The notes under the pieces are model-generated. The model saw nothing but the letters and a program-made list of their open reading frames with translations, was not told the DNA's origin and searched no databases. 64,000 nucleotides of DNA from Halichondria panicea (lineage: Eukaryota; Porifera; Demospongiae; Suberitida; Halichondriidae): assembly GCF_963675165.1 (NCBI RefSeq), contig NC_087385.1:2976501-3040500 (forward strand). The letters run 5' to 3'. Below, one piece after another: positions 20,116-31,200 of the stretch. The position numbers and the translations under genes are program-made. Numbering within the stretch: position 1 is the first letter of the stretch; every line of letters starts with the position of its first letter.

Positions 20116-22744
20116 TCAGGGTGTTCCTGTGGTTTGAGAATTCCTGCCATCGTTCTCAATTTGAAATTTTGCAAAACGTCCTTTTGTAAACATATCAGCT
20201 GTCGGACAATATGTAAGTTTGATATTTCAGAATAAAGTGATATTTAATATCAACATGTTTAGTACGCCCGTGAAATTGTGGGTTTTTAGTCATTGCAATA
20301 GCGTCTCGTGGTTGGGGTTGTTTGAGTCCCAATTCAGTGATAATTTTTCTGAGCCACTGGAGAGAGCTGTTGAAAGAGCAACACAGCTTTGTTTTTTGCT
20401 CTTCCATTAGCCTCGATCCCAGGCCGCACTTCCCACTAGGGAAGTGTGCCTGCATGCGCTAATATCGCTTTGATCTATGACATCACAACGAAAGGAAGTG
20501 GATTGAAGGAAGTAGTTCGATTGAGCCAGCATTCTCTGATAGCTACCCTTAGCCTTAACAAAAGACTCACAGCCTGCAACAGTGTGGATGACAATCATCT
20601 GAAAAGAGTGAGAGCCTATATGGACAGGCCACGCGTGAAAGTCTACTGCAGTACAACAAACCTACACAGCTCTGTCTCTATCTAGCTAGCTATATAGCTT
20701 GACTTTTAGGATATTTTCTCTGATGTATCCAGTATTATAGGAATATTTACGGGGGGAAAAATCCAATAATTTGGCGCAGCAGTCGATAGCAGGCCTTCTT
20801 TCAAAGGCCGGTGAAGTTGCTCCTCCACTTACTTGAAACTTCCTGTCGTTGACATCTAGGCCACTGACTGGTACAATTGTTGATCAACACATTCGTCTTC
20901 GCTTGATGCTGCTAACTTTTGAGCTGACTTCTACTGGAGTGCCAACTGGGTTACAGTATCCAGACAGAGTTTTTTGTCTCAGTTTGTATGACCAAAAAAT
21001 CTTTGATTTCAAATTTCTTGGCAATTGCATCCTTTTCTTTGATTCTTTCATTGGATCGACCTGCCAAAAAAACATCTCCGCCTGCATCCATATATATGCA
21101 GGGGTCACTCGTCGATTGGATAAAACCGGTATTCCAGCACCTGGGTGATAGCCGGCAGACATGTTGTTTTTCTTGCAAATCCTTTTGGTTCTTCAAGGTT
21201 TCCATTCAGAAAAGCAGTGTGTCTTTAGACCATACTGCACAGATAATGCGACAAGCATACGAAGCGATTCAAGTCGAACAACCCGGTACTGCTGAGTGAA
21301 TCCTTTCCACTGATCCATCAGCCTTTGTTTTTATTTTGTACACCTTTTCTTCCAGCTGGACATCTCACACGATCCCAGACATTATTGCCATCGCTTGCTC
21401 CCAGTTTGAACTGTGGGTTCTTTGGGTAATTCAGCATTGCATAATAGTGCCGTAGACACTGGCTCAGGTACATCCTCCTCACAAGGTTGATTTTCAATGT
21501 CACAATCGCTTGAAAAATCCACTATCAGGTGGTAATCTTCATCATCATTAGTGGGATCATCTTTCGTTACATTCCCACTGTGAATCACTTTTCCTCGAGT
21601 CGTATCGGTGACCTTTTGTCTCTTGGCATTTCCTTGCTTTAGAGTCCAATTTGCTTCACTTTTGGAATATGATCGCATCCAAACACTCTCAGTAGTTCCA
21701 CCTTAGGCTTTTTATCGCTTCGTAGGGGGTCATTCCTTTGACTGCTTTCGCAAATAGGCAGCTGTAGAGACAGCTTCCGCCCAGAATTTGTGAGGACATC
21801 GATCGAGCTGATTCAACAAGCGATCGATTAAGTCTCTCGGCAACACCCTTCTCCTCTCAAATATTCTGGTTGGACGTATATTCTCCCCCATTGCCTTTTT
21901 ACCAACAGCAGTATCCGACATCAGAGTGAACCACTTCGAGAGGTTCTTTAGTGTGGCTACTGCTGGTCTCAAAACGACTTCGATGAAGTATTCCGCCGAC
22001 ACACGTCTCGCAAAAACCGATACTCTTTTTGACGTTGTAGTCGAATTTTATTTTTCTACCAGCCCTCGTTTCTGGAAACTCTTTTCTTGCTTTCACTCTC
22101 AGCAACATTCAGTTGAGGCAAAATTCTAAATGGTAAAGACTTCCGGCAAAAGCGATGACTTTGTTGTCTTCATTCAGGATTTTTGTGAACTTCGTTGTTT
22201 TCCCAATTCAGATGCTTCGATACACTGAGGAGACGACATTTACACTGGTTACCGAACCCTCATGCCCATCTCCCAAGCTGATGTTTTTGTAGACGGTTTA
22301 GTTCTCCAAAAAAACCTCACCAACAAAGACTCCTCCTTGGTTGCGGCATTGCTTGCTGACTCTCGTTCCTTTGTGTTTTCAAATGAGCAGCATACTTGTT
22401 CAGTTTCCTTGTCTCGTTTTCGTTCGCAGTCGCTCGTCCATACTTGTTACCGGTAAGCTTGCAAGCAAATGTACAACCACATCATCGATTACTGCTAGCT
22501 CTTCGAACATTGACTTCTTGGACAGACTCTCCTTCGCAGCTCTAGTTTGTTTGCCCACGTCCTTCCAGACCTCTACTGGATCCTCGGGATCAGTGCCAAC
22601 TAAGTAGAGCAATGACAGATGCCCAATAATGGCTAACGCACGGTCTCTTCGAAGCATGAATTTTCCGTAGGCTTCAACCGCTTCTGTCTCATTTACAATG
22701 CCCCACAGCCCACAGACCATGTAGGATAATTCCGAGCGGTACAA
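20116..22744 (-). pseudogene. copia gag-pol polyprotein remnants
   Basis: Segments in order on the minus strand: a gag (UBN2-like) part with SLLYLVGTDPEDPVEVWKD, and AVIDDVVVHLLASLP (22744-22400); a gag-pre-integrase part GFCETCVGGILHRSRF and EPLEVVHSDVG (22108-21899), the start of the integrase core; CPHKFWAEAVSTAAYLR (22002-21730); a linker (21678-21382); RT with SPRCWNTGFIQSTSDPCIYM (near 21140) and a disrupted catalytic stretch; RNase H with QPRDAIAMTKNPQFHGRTKHVD (near 20300) and the C-terminus TKGRFAKFQIENDG stopping at 20116. In functional RTs YVDD follows; here VFLAGRSN is all that remains, so the active site is lost. Multiple frameshifts and internal deletions, for example between the two gag motifs, show it is dead. 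Confidence 0.88.
20407..20818. mobile_element. TAGCC-family element inserted in the copia RNase H region
   Basis: Starts TTAGCCTCGATCCCAGGCCG and ends near GGCCGGTGAAGTT. Target duplications GCTCTTCCA (20398-20406) and GCTCCTCCA (20819-20827) differ at one base. It is homologous, in inverted orientation, to 33995-34586: both contain the CACTTCC...GGAAGTG end hairpin, AACGAAAGGAAGTGGATTGA, CAACAGTGTGGATGACAATC, and the TTTACGGGGGGAAAAATCCA region. No coding capacity is visible. Confidence 0.82.
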
Positions 22745-22984
22745 TCGAAACCTCGGCCATATCTAGCAATTTTGTCGAGTAGCTCCAAAATAGTTCAACA
22801 ATCCAACGGTCGCACAAATACTTCAACTAGTTGTCTGGGCCCATAACCTGATGAGTGCAATATTATCTATCTTGCTAGCAGGTGAGAGATCACTGACAGC
22901 AACTTTAATGCAACAAGACAGAAACAGTAAGAACTAAGAACACAAAGACATAACGAGCTGTCTATTAACCTATAAGATAGATGG

Positions 22985-24450
22985 ATAGATAAATTTTCAT
23001 TTGGATAGGAATGCTTTGGATAGGAATGCTGCATCCACCATAATGGTAGGTTTTCATGCAGGTCCTATATAAAAGAAAAGAAAAAAAATAAATAAATAAA
23101 ACATACGTATAGATAATAAATTCATATATGACAGGTGTTCTCCTAGATTGTAATGTGTAGGGTTTTCAGGGAGGTTTTGAACAACTTTAAGGTGGGGCAG
23201 GATAGCGGGAGACGGTTGTAGTGCAGAGCACCTGAGTATTCAAAGCTCCTTCTGTAGTGTTCAGAGTTTGGCTGGCCTAGGTGGATATTACCTGATCCAC
23301 GGGTCCCAATGTTGTACAGTATCGAGTTGAGTTTAAACTTGTTCTTCAGATAAGGAGGGGCAAGGTTCAGCAGACATCTGTGAACCTCTGCTGCCTTTCT
23401 TGGAGTGTAGTCCAGCCAAGTTGGTCCCTGAGGGGTGAGCTGCTGGTGCGTGGAGGTTTTCCATAATTCTGTATACGTTCAATTCTCTTACTGATGGTAG
23501 AGTTGCATGAATGCCATACCACTGAGCAATAGTCTAGGTGGGGGCGAACAAGGCTGTTAAATAATAGTTTGCGGGTGTTGCTTGGTAGGAAGGAGCTAGA
23601 GCGTTTGATTGTTGAGAGTGCGGCCAGTGATTTGCGACGTACTTGCTCCGTATGAGCTTTCCAGTTGAGGTCTTTGTCAATCGTCACTCCGAGATACTTG
23701 ACTGAGTCCGTTTGGGGGATATCAGTACCATCAAGTGAAACATTTATCGATATACCTCTGTGAAGTATCAATTTCCTGGATAGTGTCAACATTTGTGTTT
23801 TCTCAATGGCTTTAATCCATCTGGCAGTCGATTCGAGATCCTTGTTGAGTGCTGATTGGACAGTTCTGGGGTCACTATCAGAGTGGTAAAGTGTGGTATC
23901 ATCAGATTGATCGAGCACTTGTCGATGGCACTAGGCATGTCATTGACATAAATCAGGAATAGCAATGGTCCGAGGATAGAACCCTGGGAAACCCCTCTGG
24001 TAATTGTAGTCCAGGTTGAATCAACACAGACTCGTTGCATGCGGCCGGTCAGGTAGTCTTTAAACTAGTTGAGTTCGGTGTCAATAAGTCCGTAAGCTGA
24101 GAGCTTACTGAGGAGGATGGCGTGATTGATTGAATCAAATGCCTTACTGAGGTCAATAAGGATTGCACCAACATATTCGCCCCTATCCAGAGCAATCCTC
24201 CAGTCATCAACAGTCTTTAGGAGCGAGTCCTGCGTGGAGTGGGATGGTCAGAATCCAGATTGGCATGGGTGTAGGAGAGAGTGTGCAGTTAGATAGGAGT
24301 AGATCTGCTGGTGGATAAACGATTCAAAGACTTTGGCAAGAACGGGTAGGACTGATATTGGGCGGAAGTTGGATGGTGATTTTGAATCGTCATAAGTGTA
24401 CAGTATTATTCGAATCGTGGGGACAGATGGAACGGAATAGCATCACTGTT
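22985..24450 (-). mobile_element. 5'-truncated LINE (jockey/CR1-like clade)
   Basis: The minus strand carries only the RT half of a non-LTR retrotransposon, ending in a 3' UTR of about 150 bp with an ATCTATC-type short tandem tail near 22985, the kind of 3' end seen in CR1/L2-like LINEs. The 5' limit near 24450 is a truncation, typical of incomplete reverse transcription. Confidence 0.9.
23143..24420 (-). pseudogene. LINE reverse transcriptase, C-terminal half
   Basis: In order on the minus strand: SPSNFRPISVLPVLAKVFE near 24370, CQSGF (followed by a stop) and HSTQDSLLKTVDDW near 24210, LIDLSKAFDSINHAIL near 24140, RGVSQGSILGPLLFLIYVND (24000-23940), DDTTLYHSDSDP (near 23895), KYLGVTIDKDLNW near 23690, LVRPHLDYCSVVW near 23535, and a last part APPYLKNKFKLNS to the TAG at 23143. 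The RT copies element RNA at a nicked target. The catalytic YADD box has lost about seven bases (INL directly before DDTTLY), so the enzyme is dead. Further single-base frame changes lie near 23920 and 23370, and stops interrupt the 24000-24250 part. The close match to intact-looking motifs suggests a fairly young copy. Confidence 0.9.
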
Positions 24451-24480
24451 ATGCATGTCAGTACATAGAATAGTAGGGTA

Positions 24481-25183
24481 CCGTCGATTTAAAGCGACAC
24501 TTTTAAATAATTACCAAGTCGTTTCTTTTGGAGGGTCTGGGTCGTATCTAATTGGAGGTTATTCATTGATCATTTTTAATGTTGATTTTTCTAAAAAGTA
24601 AAGAGAATTTAGCTCTAAAAAGTCGACTAAGCCATGCAGCCACTATTACTAGACAAATAAATGCTATGCAAGAAGAAATAGCCTTTACTATGAAGTCGTA
24701 GGAGGGACAGGCCCGTGGTGTGTCTAAAAGTATACTAAAGCAGTTTGAAGGACTATACTGCAAACGTTTATGAACAGTACAGCTTATTTATAGCATGAAG
24801 CCATTCTATGCAACACTTAGATACATAATGACCAAGTCAAGCAATGTCCTTTGCTGTTTTGACTTCACAGGAGGGACAGAGAAAAGTTGACATAGAGTAA
24901 TTCAAGCTAAACTCAAAAAAATTGGAAACAGAGTAAAGACAACGGACTTAGAGCTTGTCAGTGGTATAAGTTTACTTCTCTCAAGTATCTACCAGGCCCT
25001 GAGTGATATCTAGTGGATAGGAGAGCTAGATACAAAACCGTAGCGCAGTCCTCCATGTAATTATTTGCGAGCGCAATAATTACACGGAGTGCTTCACCGG
25101 ATGTCAGTCCTTTTACATAGGGCGTGGGCGGTCGTTTCCAATCCCCTTTCTTTTGTATCTCTGTTTAAATCGAATAAGTACGG
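24481..25183. mobile_element. Non-autonomous pogo-like element, directly upstream of SNRNP27
   Basis: TA at 24479-24480 and 25184-25185. The left end CCGTCGATTTAAAGCGACAC and right end TTTAAATCGAATAAGTACGG correspond to the 13073-15614 family, the left one lacking a few terminal bases (ACTTATT). The adjacent TCCAATCCCCTTTCTTTTGT is shared with 13463-13482. No transposase ORF. Its right end is only 47 bp before the SNRNP27 start codon. Confidence 0.88.
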
Positions 25184-25230
25184 TAAGTGGTCACCACATT
25201 CACAGGCCAAAGAATTTATAGAAAGAAAGA
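25184..25230 (+). promoter_or_regulatory. Short gap between the pogo-like MITE and the SNRNP27 start codon
   Basis: Only these 47 bases separate the transposon terminus from the ATG. They must hold the end of the 5' UTR, so the core promoter probably lies in or beyond the transposon. No TATA box is evident; the sequence before the ATG is purine-rich (GAAAGAAAGA). Confidence 0.45.
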
Positions 25231-28200
25231 ATGAGTACTAGTGAAAAGACAAAAAGAAGCCGATCACCTATAGGTACGTACGTACCCCGTATTATGTGAA
25301 GGAGTAGTGTTGGCTCCAAAGTGTGGTAGACCGTTTTGCAAGCAGACTGTAGAGCTAGAGTTGGGTAAACGAACATGTTCTATTTTGGAACGCTTGTTCT
25401 CGGAGGACAGCGGCTCAAAGCACTAAGGTGATAGTACTTAGATATCGACTAGGTAATGCTCTATTGAAGTACGAACCCACGGCCAACAGAAAGCTTCCTC
25501 GGCAGAGTGACAAGGGCAAACACTCAACTATTGGAACAGTCTTCGAACTCCCTCTCTCGTATCAACAGAAGGTTCTACAGCTAGCTACAATGCATGACCG
25601 TAATATGCAACAATGTACAGCTCTGGTTTCGAGGTCTGACTGCAAGCTGTTAGACAATAGTGATTATTAATTATTCGTTCTCGAGTTATGCCTAGTTTGC
25701 TAATACTCGGAATGCCATTGCAGCCTTTTCAGAAGAATGTGTAGCAAAACTTGTTCACCGTGTGTTGCTACGTACTCTACTTAGTAGTTAGCTCTGCACT
25801 AAAACGCTAGCTATTGGTAAGCTGCAAAGAGTGAGAAGAGAGCTGCAAGGCTGCTGATGCAGCCATTAATTTTAGACTTGAATTGTTTGCATCCAATCGT
25901 TTTTAACAACAATTGTGGTCGATCATTACCAATCTTTGAGTTTTCCCTGTGATTTAGCCGCAATTCCAGGCCGCACTGAAGATTGAGGCCTTGTGAAGGA
26001 GGTTAACTATGATTCTGCCTGCATGCAATGAATGCACAAAGCTGGAACCTGAGGCATCAGCACCCGCGGTGCTTTCAGTTTTGAAAGTGGCAGATTTTGA
26101 TGTTAAAGCTTTGTTATCGTATAGAAGCGAGCTAAGACTCTGTTCTCAAATGTTTCAGCATGCCTCCACGTCTTTATTGCTTCTAAGTTGCTGTGCTAGA
26201 CAGCTACGTCATACAAGTCATACATACACTGCATTATATCACTCCTCTGGTTTCTTTATAATCGTGTCACCAGCTGAGGGTTGGCACTTTAGTGCTCTAG
26301 TTCATAACTTTAATATCACACCAAACGGCTAGCTATATACATGTATATAGCTCTGTGTATGACTGTAATAATTATTATGAATTTGTATTCTTTGTCTGTA
26401 TATTTTATTCAGGATATTTTTCTGGTAAAATTTCAGAAAGTCATCCAATAATTTTGTGTATGCGCAATGAGTCAGTAGCAGGCCTCCCTTCGGAGGCTAC
26501 GTTTATGTATGCAAAAGTATTTATAGCTTCATGTGCAGCTTTCCACCTTGGCATCCAGCACCCGTGGTTCATTTTATAAACAACGCAACCTACAGTACAT
26601 CTCGAGAATTACATACGATAAGCATCATAAAAAAAGACTCGATCATGCCAGGTTCTAGGGTACCAATTTAATATTATTATAATTATGGGCTGTGTGCTCT
26701 AGTTTTAGGTTATAAGCATGCAATATTATTATGACAACCTTATCTCTAACAGGAATTCATACTTGAGGTAACAGTATCCAGATCAAAATTTTTGTCACAA
26801 AATGATGTGTTGTTGTCGTAGCTTTAGTTGCAGGGGCATGTTGAAAATGTATGTGCTAGTACCCATTACATGCATGACATCTACTATCTGGACCTCAATA
26901 CAACATTCTTTGATTTGCTGTCCACAGGAAGTCACAGGCACAGAGATTATCGTCACCGAGACCAAGATAGTGACAGAAACAGAGATGTAGTTAAGGACAA
27001 CAAAAGCAGGAACAAATATCGAGACAGGGAAAGAAGTTGTGACAGAGAGTGGAGCCGGTCGCGTGAGCGGGAACTTGATAGAGGTAGTGGGAGAGACAGA
27101 GGAGCTAAAAAACATATTTCTGGTGAGTTATACATGTACATGTTTTCTAATACGCCCCCCTAGCCCATATACGGCAGGTTCAATTAATAATTATATCTAC
27201 TCTATCTGTTGCTGATTGAGAAAAAATCTAGCTCGCTAGCTAGAGATCTACTTTTAGAGTTAATTTTCCAGGAAGACACTGATCAGCTCATGCTTTGTCG
27301 TGTTTTGCAGTACGTGCACTTGTGATAATTCACTTTTGTAATAATTGACCCGAGGCCGTGCCGCGGCCAGCGGGTTTTAGTAGTCTGTTGATTATATTTG
27401 TTTGTCTGTTTGATATCTGAGTCTACTGACCAGGATGCCATAATTATAGCACTGCGTTTACAGCATGGATAGCCTCGATCCACAACAAGTTATTAGTTAC
27501 CCTGTACGTGCGCAGTGCACAGCAGGAGTAGTGTGATTGGTGAGTGATTGGCGTGTGCGTGTGCGATCTACATGTAGTAGTTGGCCGACCCAGTCACTTT
27601 CACCACTGTTCAGGGCTTAACTAACCAGTTAATCATGTTTCTGGGTTGTTGAATAGCGACCACCATTAATTCTCACTGATTTTAGAGGGGGGTAATTCAC
27701 CCCCCCCCCCCAGGATCTGGCAGATTCATTTATACTGCTATAATTCTGATGACTTCGCCCCTCCTATATTTTTAATACCCAATTATTTGCCCCCAAAGTC
27801 CTGGATGCAGCCCTGCTTAGCCTTGCTCTGTTTTCCCTTCTTCCGCACTACAATCCTCTTGATTTAATTGAGGAAGGAGAATAAGTTATATACTTGTCAT
27901 GGAAGTACCCAACAATATACAATATAGTTTATGCAAAGCTAGTCTTTAATTATAGATGATGCAATGATAAAAACGGTTACGTAGTTATACGTCATAGGTG
28001 TGCCTCGACAACTTGGACCTCGACTGGCTCAAAAAGTGTATCCTTCGCTGGTCTGTTCCACCACCCACACCGTACCCTCCCGAAAATATGCCTATCCCCT
28101 GTTTTACTTGCACAAGGGTATTTGACCCGATAGTACGCCCACCCAGAAGAAAAATCTACCTTTTGATCGTGAAGATACCTTTATTCCCAGAATGTGATGG

Positions 28201-31200
28201 AAGAGTTTGAGCATGCGCAGGACTTAGCTAAAATTAATGCTAATATTCACAATTAGTGCATGAAGAAAGCTGTTTTAGGTAGTAGCACATGTACATGTAT
28301 GCTATCTATTACCTAGCTACTACTAGATGCATTGTAAATCGCATTGACGATCCGCCTTTCGGTCAACGTTTTCTTCTTTAGTACTAGGTTATAAACGATA
28401 GCATTTTATGGAGAATTCGGATGATTGGGGTTCGGATAATCGAGAACGTGCAAGGAGGCAATAGTGTACTTAGACACAGGGTTCTGCCCAGGAATTTTTA
28501 GAGGTGGTTAACAATGATGGGGGCAAAGCCGCCCATGCAGGGAGGTGTACAGGAAGGAGGACACAAATTTAAACATGCATGTGTTGTAAGACATGAAGTC
28601 AGTATTAACTGTAGCAAGTTGCTCACTCTCCTAGCTCTTAGCAGGTGCATGGTCCAACTCTCTGTTTGAAGGCAGAGTATAGCTAACTAGCTAGCTGCAG
28701 TACTCCTCGAACTCAACTGCAGCTTTTTAATATGCAGCTAGCAGAGCCAAGGTCAACAGGGCCACTTTTAATGAAATCATTAATCATCTTTTCCTGGTTT
28801 CTTGACCTTTTCTTAGAGCCAAGGTCAACAGGGCCACTTTTAATGAAAACATTAATCATCTTGTCCGGGCCTTTGCTTGGATATAGCAGGAACCGTTTCT
28901 GTTGCTCTTGATCATTTATTTGCCTGCTTGGAATGCTTGCTACCTACATCAAGTGCAGCAGCAAACCAGTACATCAACATTTATACTCGAGCTACAGAAG
29001 GCTAAAATTTCCCATAATTATCTTGAAGAATGCAGTCGAAGGTTGCAATTAAATTTGAGATCTCTTCTCTGAAGCTGGTTCGTTCGTCTGGGGCGCAATA
29101 GCTCAACTGATTTCTCTGTGATTATGAAAAGGATGAAGCTAGTGGTGCATAAACCCAGGGGCGCGAGGGTAAACTCAGTTTTACACAAACATAAGCGCAC
29201 GAAGGTTTCTTCAGAATATTTCATAGCATCATCTGTTCGCACAAACTTTTGTATTTAATTTATGAGTTACTAAAGCGCTAGCTGTTTCTTAGCTACAAGA
29301 GTCAGAAAAGAGCTGCAAAGCTGAATGTATGTACTGCCAGAAAGCAGCCCTTAATTGTGAACTCAGACCTCATTGCAAATCCAAATTACATTGACAAAAA
29401 TATGCAAAATACTTTTGTATTCAATCAGTAACATTGTAGATCTACACAGTCATGCTTCTACTGTGTAGCGTGAGGGGCTTAATTTTCGTGGATTTCGTGG
29501 GTTAGCAATCCTACACGAAAATTAAGTCCACGAAAATTGTAGAATTATCTGCTATAACGTTGCAAAGATTAAAGGCGTGGCTTCCAGTAAGCAGTCATTC
29601 CACGAACATTGTGCAACGAAATGTTTTTAGAGGTGATTCCACGAAATATAAGTGCCTTGAAAATTTCACGCCATACGGTATCTAGACTGGAAACCACTCC
29701 TTCTCTCTGGGAGAAGTCAAGCTGTCGTGTTGAGAGTTTTCCCTTTGGAATGCAATTAGAACGAGTGTTGCAAGCGTGCGCTTGCTAATGCCTCTCGCCA
29801 TATTTTTGCTTTCGCTCAAAAGTATTAGAGTGTTATAGAAGATCGAGGTAATGTTGAGAGTTTCCCTTTGGAATGCAATTAGAATGAGTGTTGCAAGCGT
29901 GTATGGGGTGCCTGCCGTTTGTGTCAAAATATTGATGATAAAAACACAAGGTTTTGGTGGTATTTACTAAACATTTGAGGGTATTTGGTAAACAACTGAG
30001 GGTATTTAGCAAAGGACTGAGGGTATTTAGCAAAGGACTAAGGGTATTTACTAAACAACTGAGGGTAGTTAGCAAAGGACTGAGGGTATTTACTAAACAA
30101 CTGAGGGTATTTAGCAAAGGACTGAGGGTATTTAGTAAACAACTGAGGGTATTTAGTAAATGTCTGAATGTGGAGATTAGTCAGTTATTTACTAAATACT
30201 CTCTGTTATTTGCTAAATACCCTCAGTTTTTTTACTAAACATGATACCCCCCCCAGTCCTTTGCTAAATACCCTCAGTTGTTTACTAAATACCCTCAGTT
30301 GTTTAGTAAATACCCTCAGTCCTTTGCTAAATACCCTCAGTTGTTTACTAAATACCCTCAGTTGTTTTAAATACCCTCAGTCCTTTGCTAAATACCCTCA
30401 GTTGTTTACTAAATACCCTTAGTCCTTTGCTAAATACCCTCAGTTGTTTACTAAATACCCTCAGTCCTTTGCTAAATACCCTCAGATATTAACTAAATAC
30501 CCTCAGTTGTTTAGTAAATACCCTCAGTCCTTTGCTAAATACCCTCAAGTTGTTTAGTAAATACCCTCAGTCCTTTGCTAAATACCGTATAGCGCGAAAT
30601 TTTCGAGGCACTTATATTTCGTGGATTGGCCTCTAAAAGCCATTTCGTTGCACAATGTTCGCGGAATGACTGCTTACCGGAAGCCACGCCTTTAAATATT
30701 TGCACGATAGCAGGTAATTCTAATTAAAGAACAATTTTCGTAGACTTAATTTTCGTGTAGAATTCTAATCCACGAAATCCGCGAAAATTAAGCCCCTCGA
30801 AAATTTCGCGCTATACAGTACCCTCAGTTGTTTACCAAATACCCTCAAATGTTTAGTAAATACCACCAAAACCTTGTGTTTTTGTCATCAATATTTTGAC
30901 ACAAACGGCACCCCATAAGCGTGCGCTTGCTAATGCCTCTCGCCATGTTTTTGCTTTCGCTCAAAAGTATTAGAGTGTTATAGAAGATCGAGGTAAATAA
31001 TTTGCAATGTGCTTTGATTGAAATGGGTGTCCACAGTTAATCAGCTTCAATTTGAGGCACTTCATTACACATGCGCACTATTTCATGGAAAAAAACCCCA
31101 CTGCTGGCTCTACTTTGAGCTTACTCCAGTCCCATAGAAGTCACCTAGTGCATATGCTACTGCGATCTTACTAACTGTGGAGTGCATGTTCGGTACCATA

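Larger units (their letters stand above)
19940..22985 (-). mobile_element. Ty1/copia LTR retrotransposon relic
   Basis: On the minus strand the gag, integrase, RT and RNase H remnants follow each other from 22744 to 20116. The putative LTRs share CTCACCTGCTAGCAAGATAG and ATGTCTTTGTG (minus-strand reading), near 22985-22855 for the 5' LTR and 20110-19940 for the 3' LTR. Just inside the 5' LTR GGTTATGGGCCCAG (about 22850-22835) is in the position of the primer-binding site. A TAGCC-family element (20407-20818) is inserted in the RNase H part, and the LINE at 22985 probably truncated the 5' LTR. Confidence 0.88.
29729..30998. repeat. Tandem duplication of about 120 bp, second copy split by a foldback element
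   Basis: Copy 1 (29729-29852) reads GAGAGTTTTCCCTTTGGAAT ... TGCAAGCGTGCGCTTGCTAA ... GAAGATCGAGGTAAT. Copy 2 has the same sequence as 29853-29902 followed, after the element, by 30917-30998. Copy 1 therefore preserves the empty target site of the foldback element. Confidence 0.92.

Noticed and set aside
20578..20592. AACAGTGTGGATGAC as another hAT terminus
   Set aside because: It lies in the interior of the TAGCC-family element and is shared with 34350; it lacks the following TTATAA sequence of the hAT ends.
26009..26332. 107-residue ORF in SNRNP27 intron 1
   Set aside because: It lies within a TAGCC-family repeat whose relative at 34826-34945 does not keep the frame.
27560..27680. A third hAT end of the CAGTG...CACTG family
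   Set aside because: Similarity to 18690-18757 is visible but the terminus reads TTCTCACTG and no partner end or duplication was found, so it is mentioned only within the intron entry.
29833..30422. ORFs with repeated LLNTLSCL and VFSKGLRVF peptides
   Set aside because: They are translations of the 21-bp foldback units on both strands, not genes.
29950..30870. Regularly spaced 21-bp repeats resembling a CRISPR array
   Set aside because: There are no unique spacers of constant length, the array reverses orientation in its middle, and the setting is a eukaryotic transposon.
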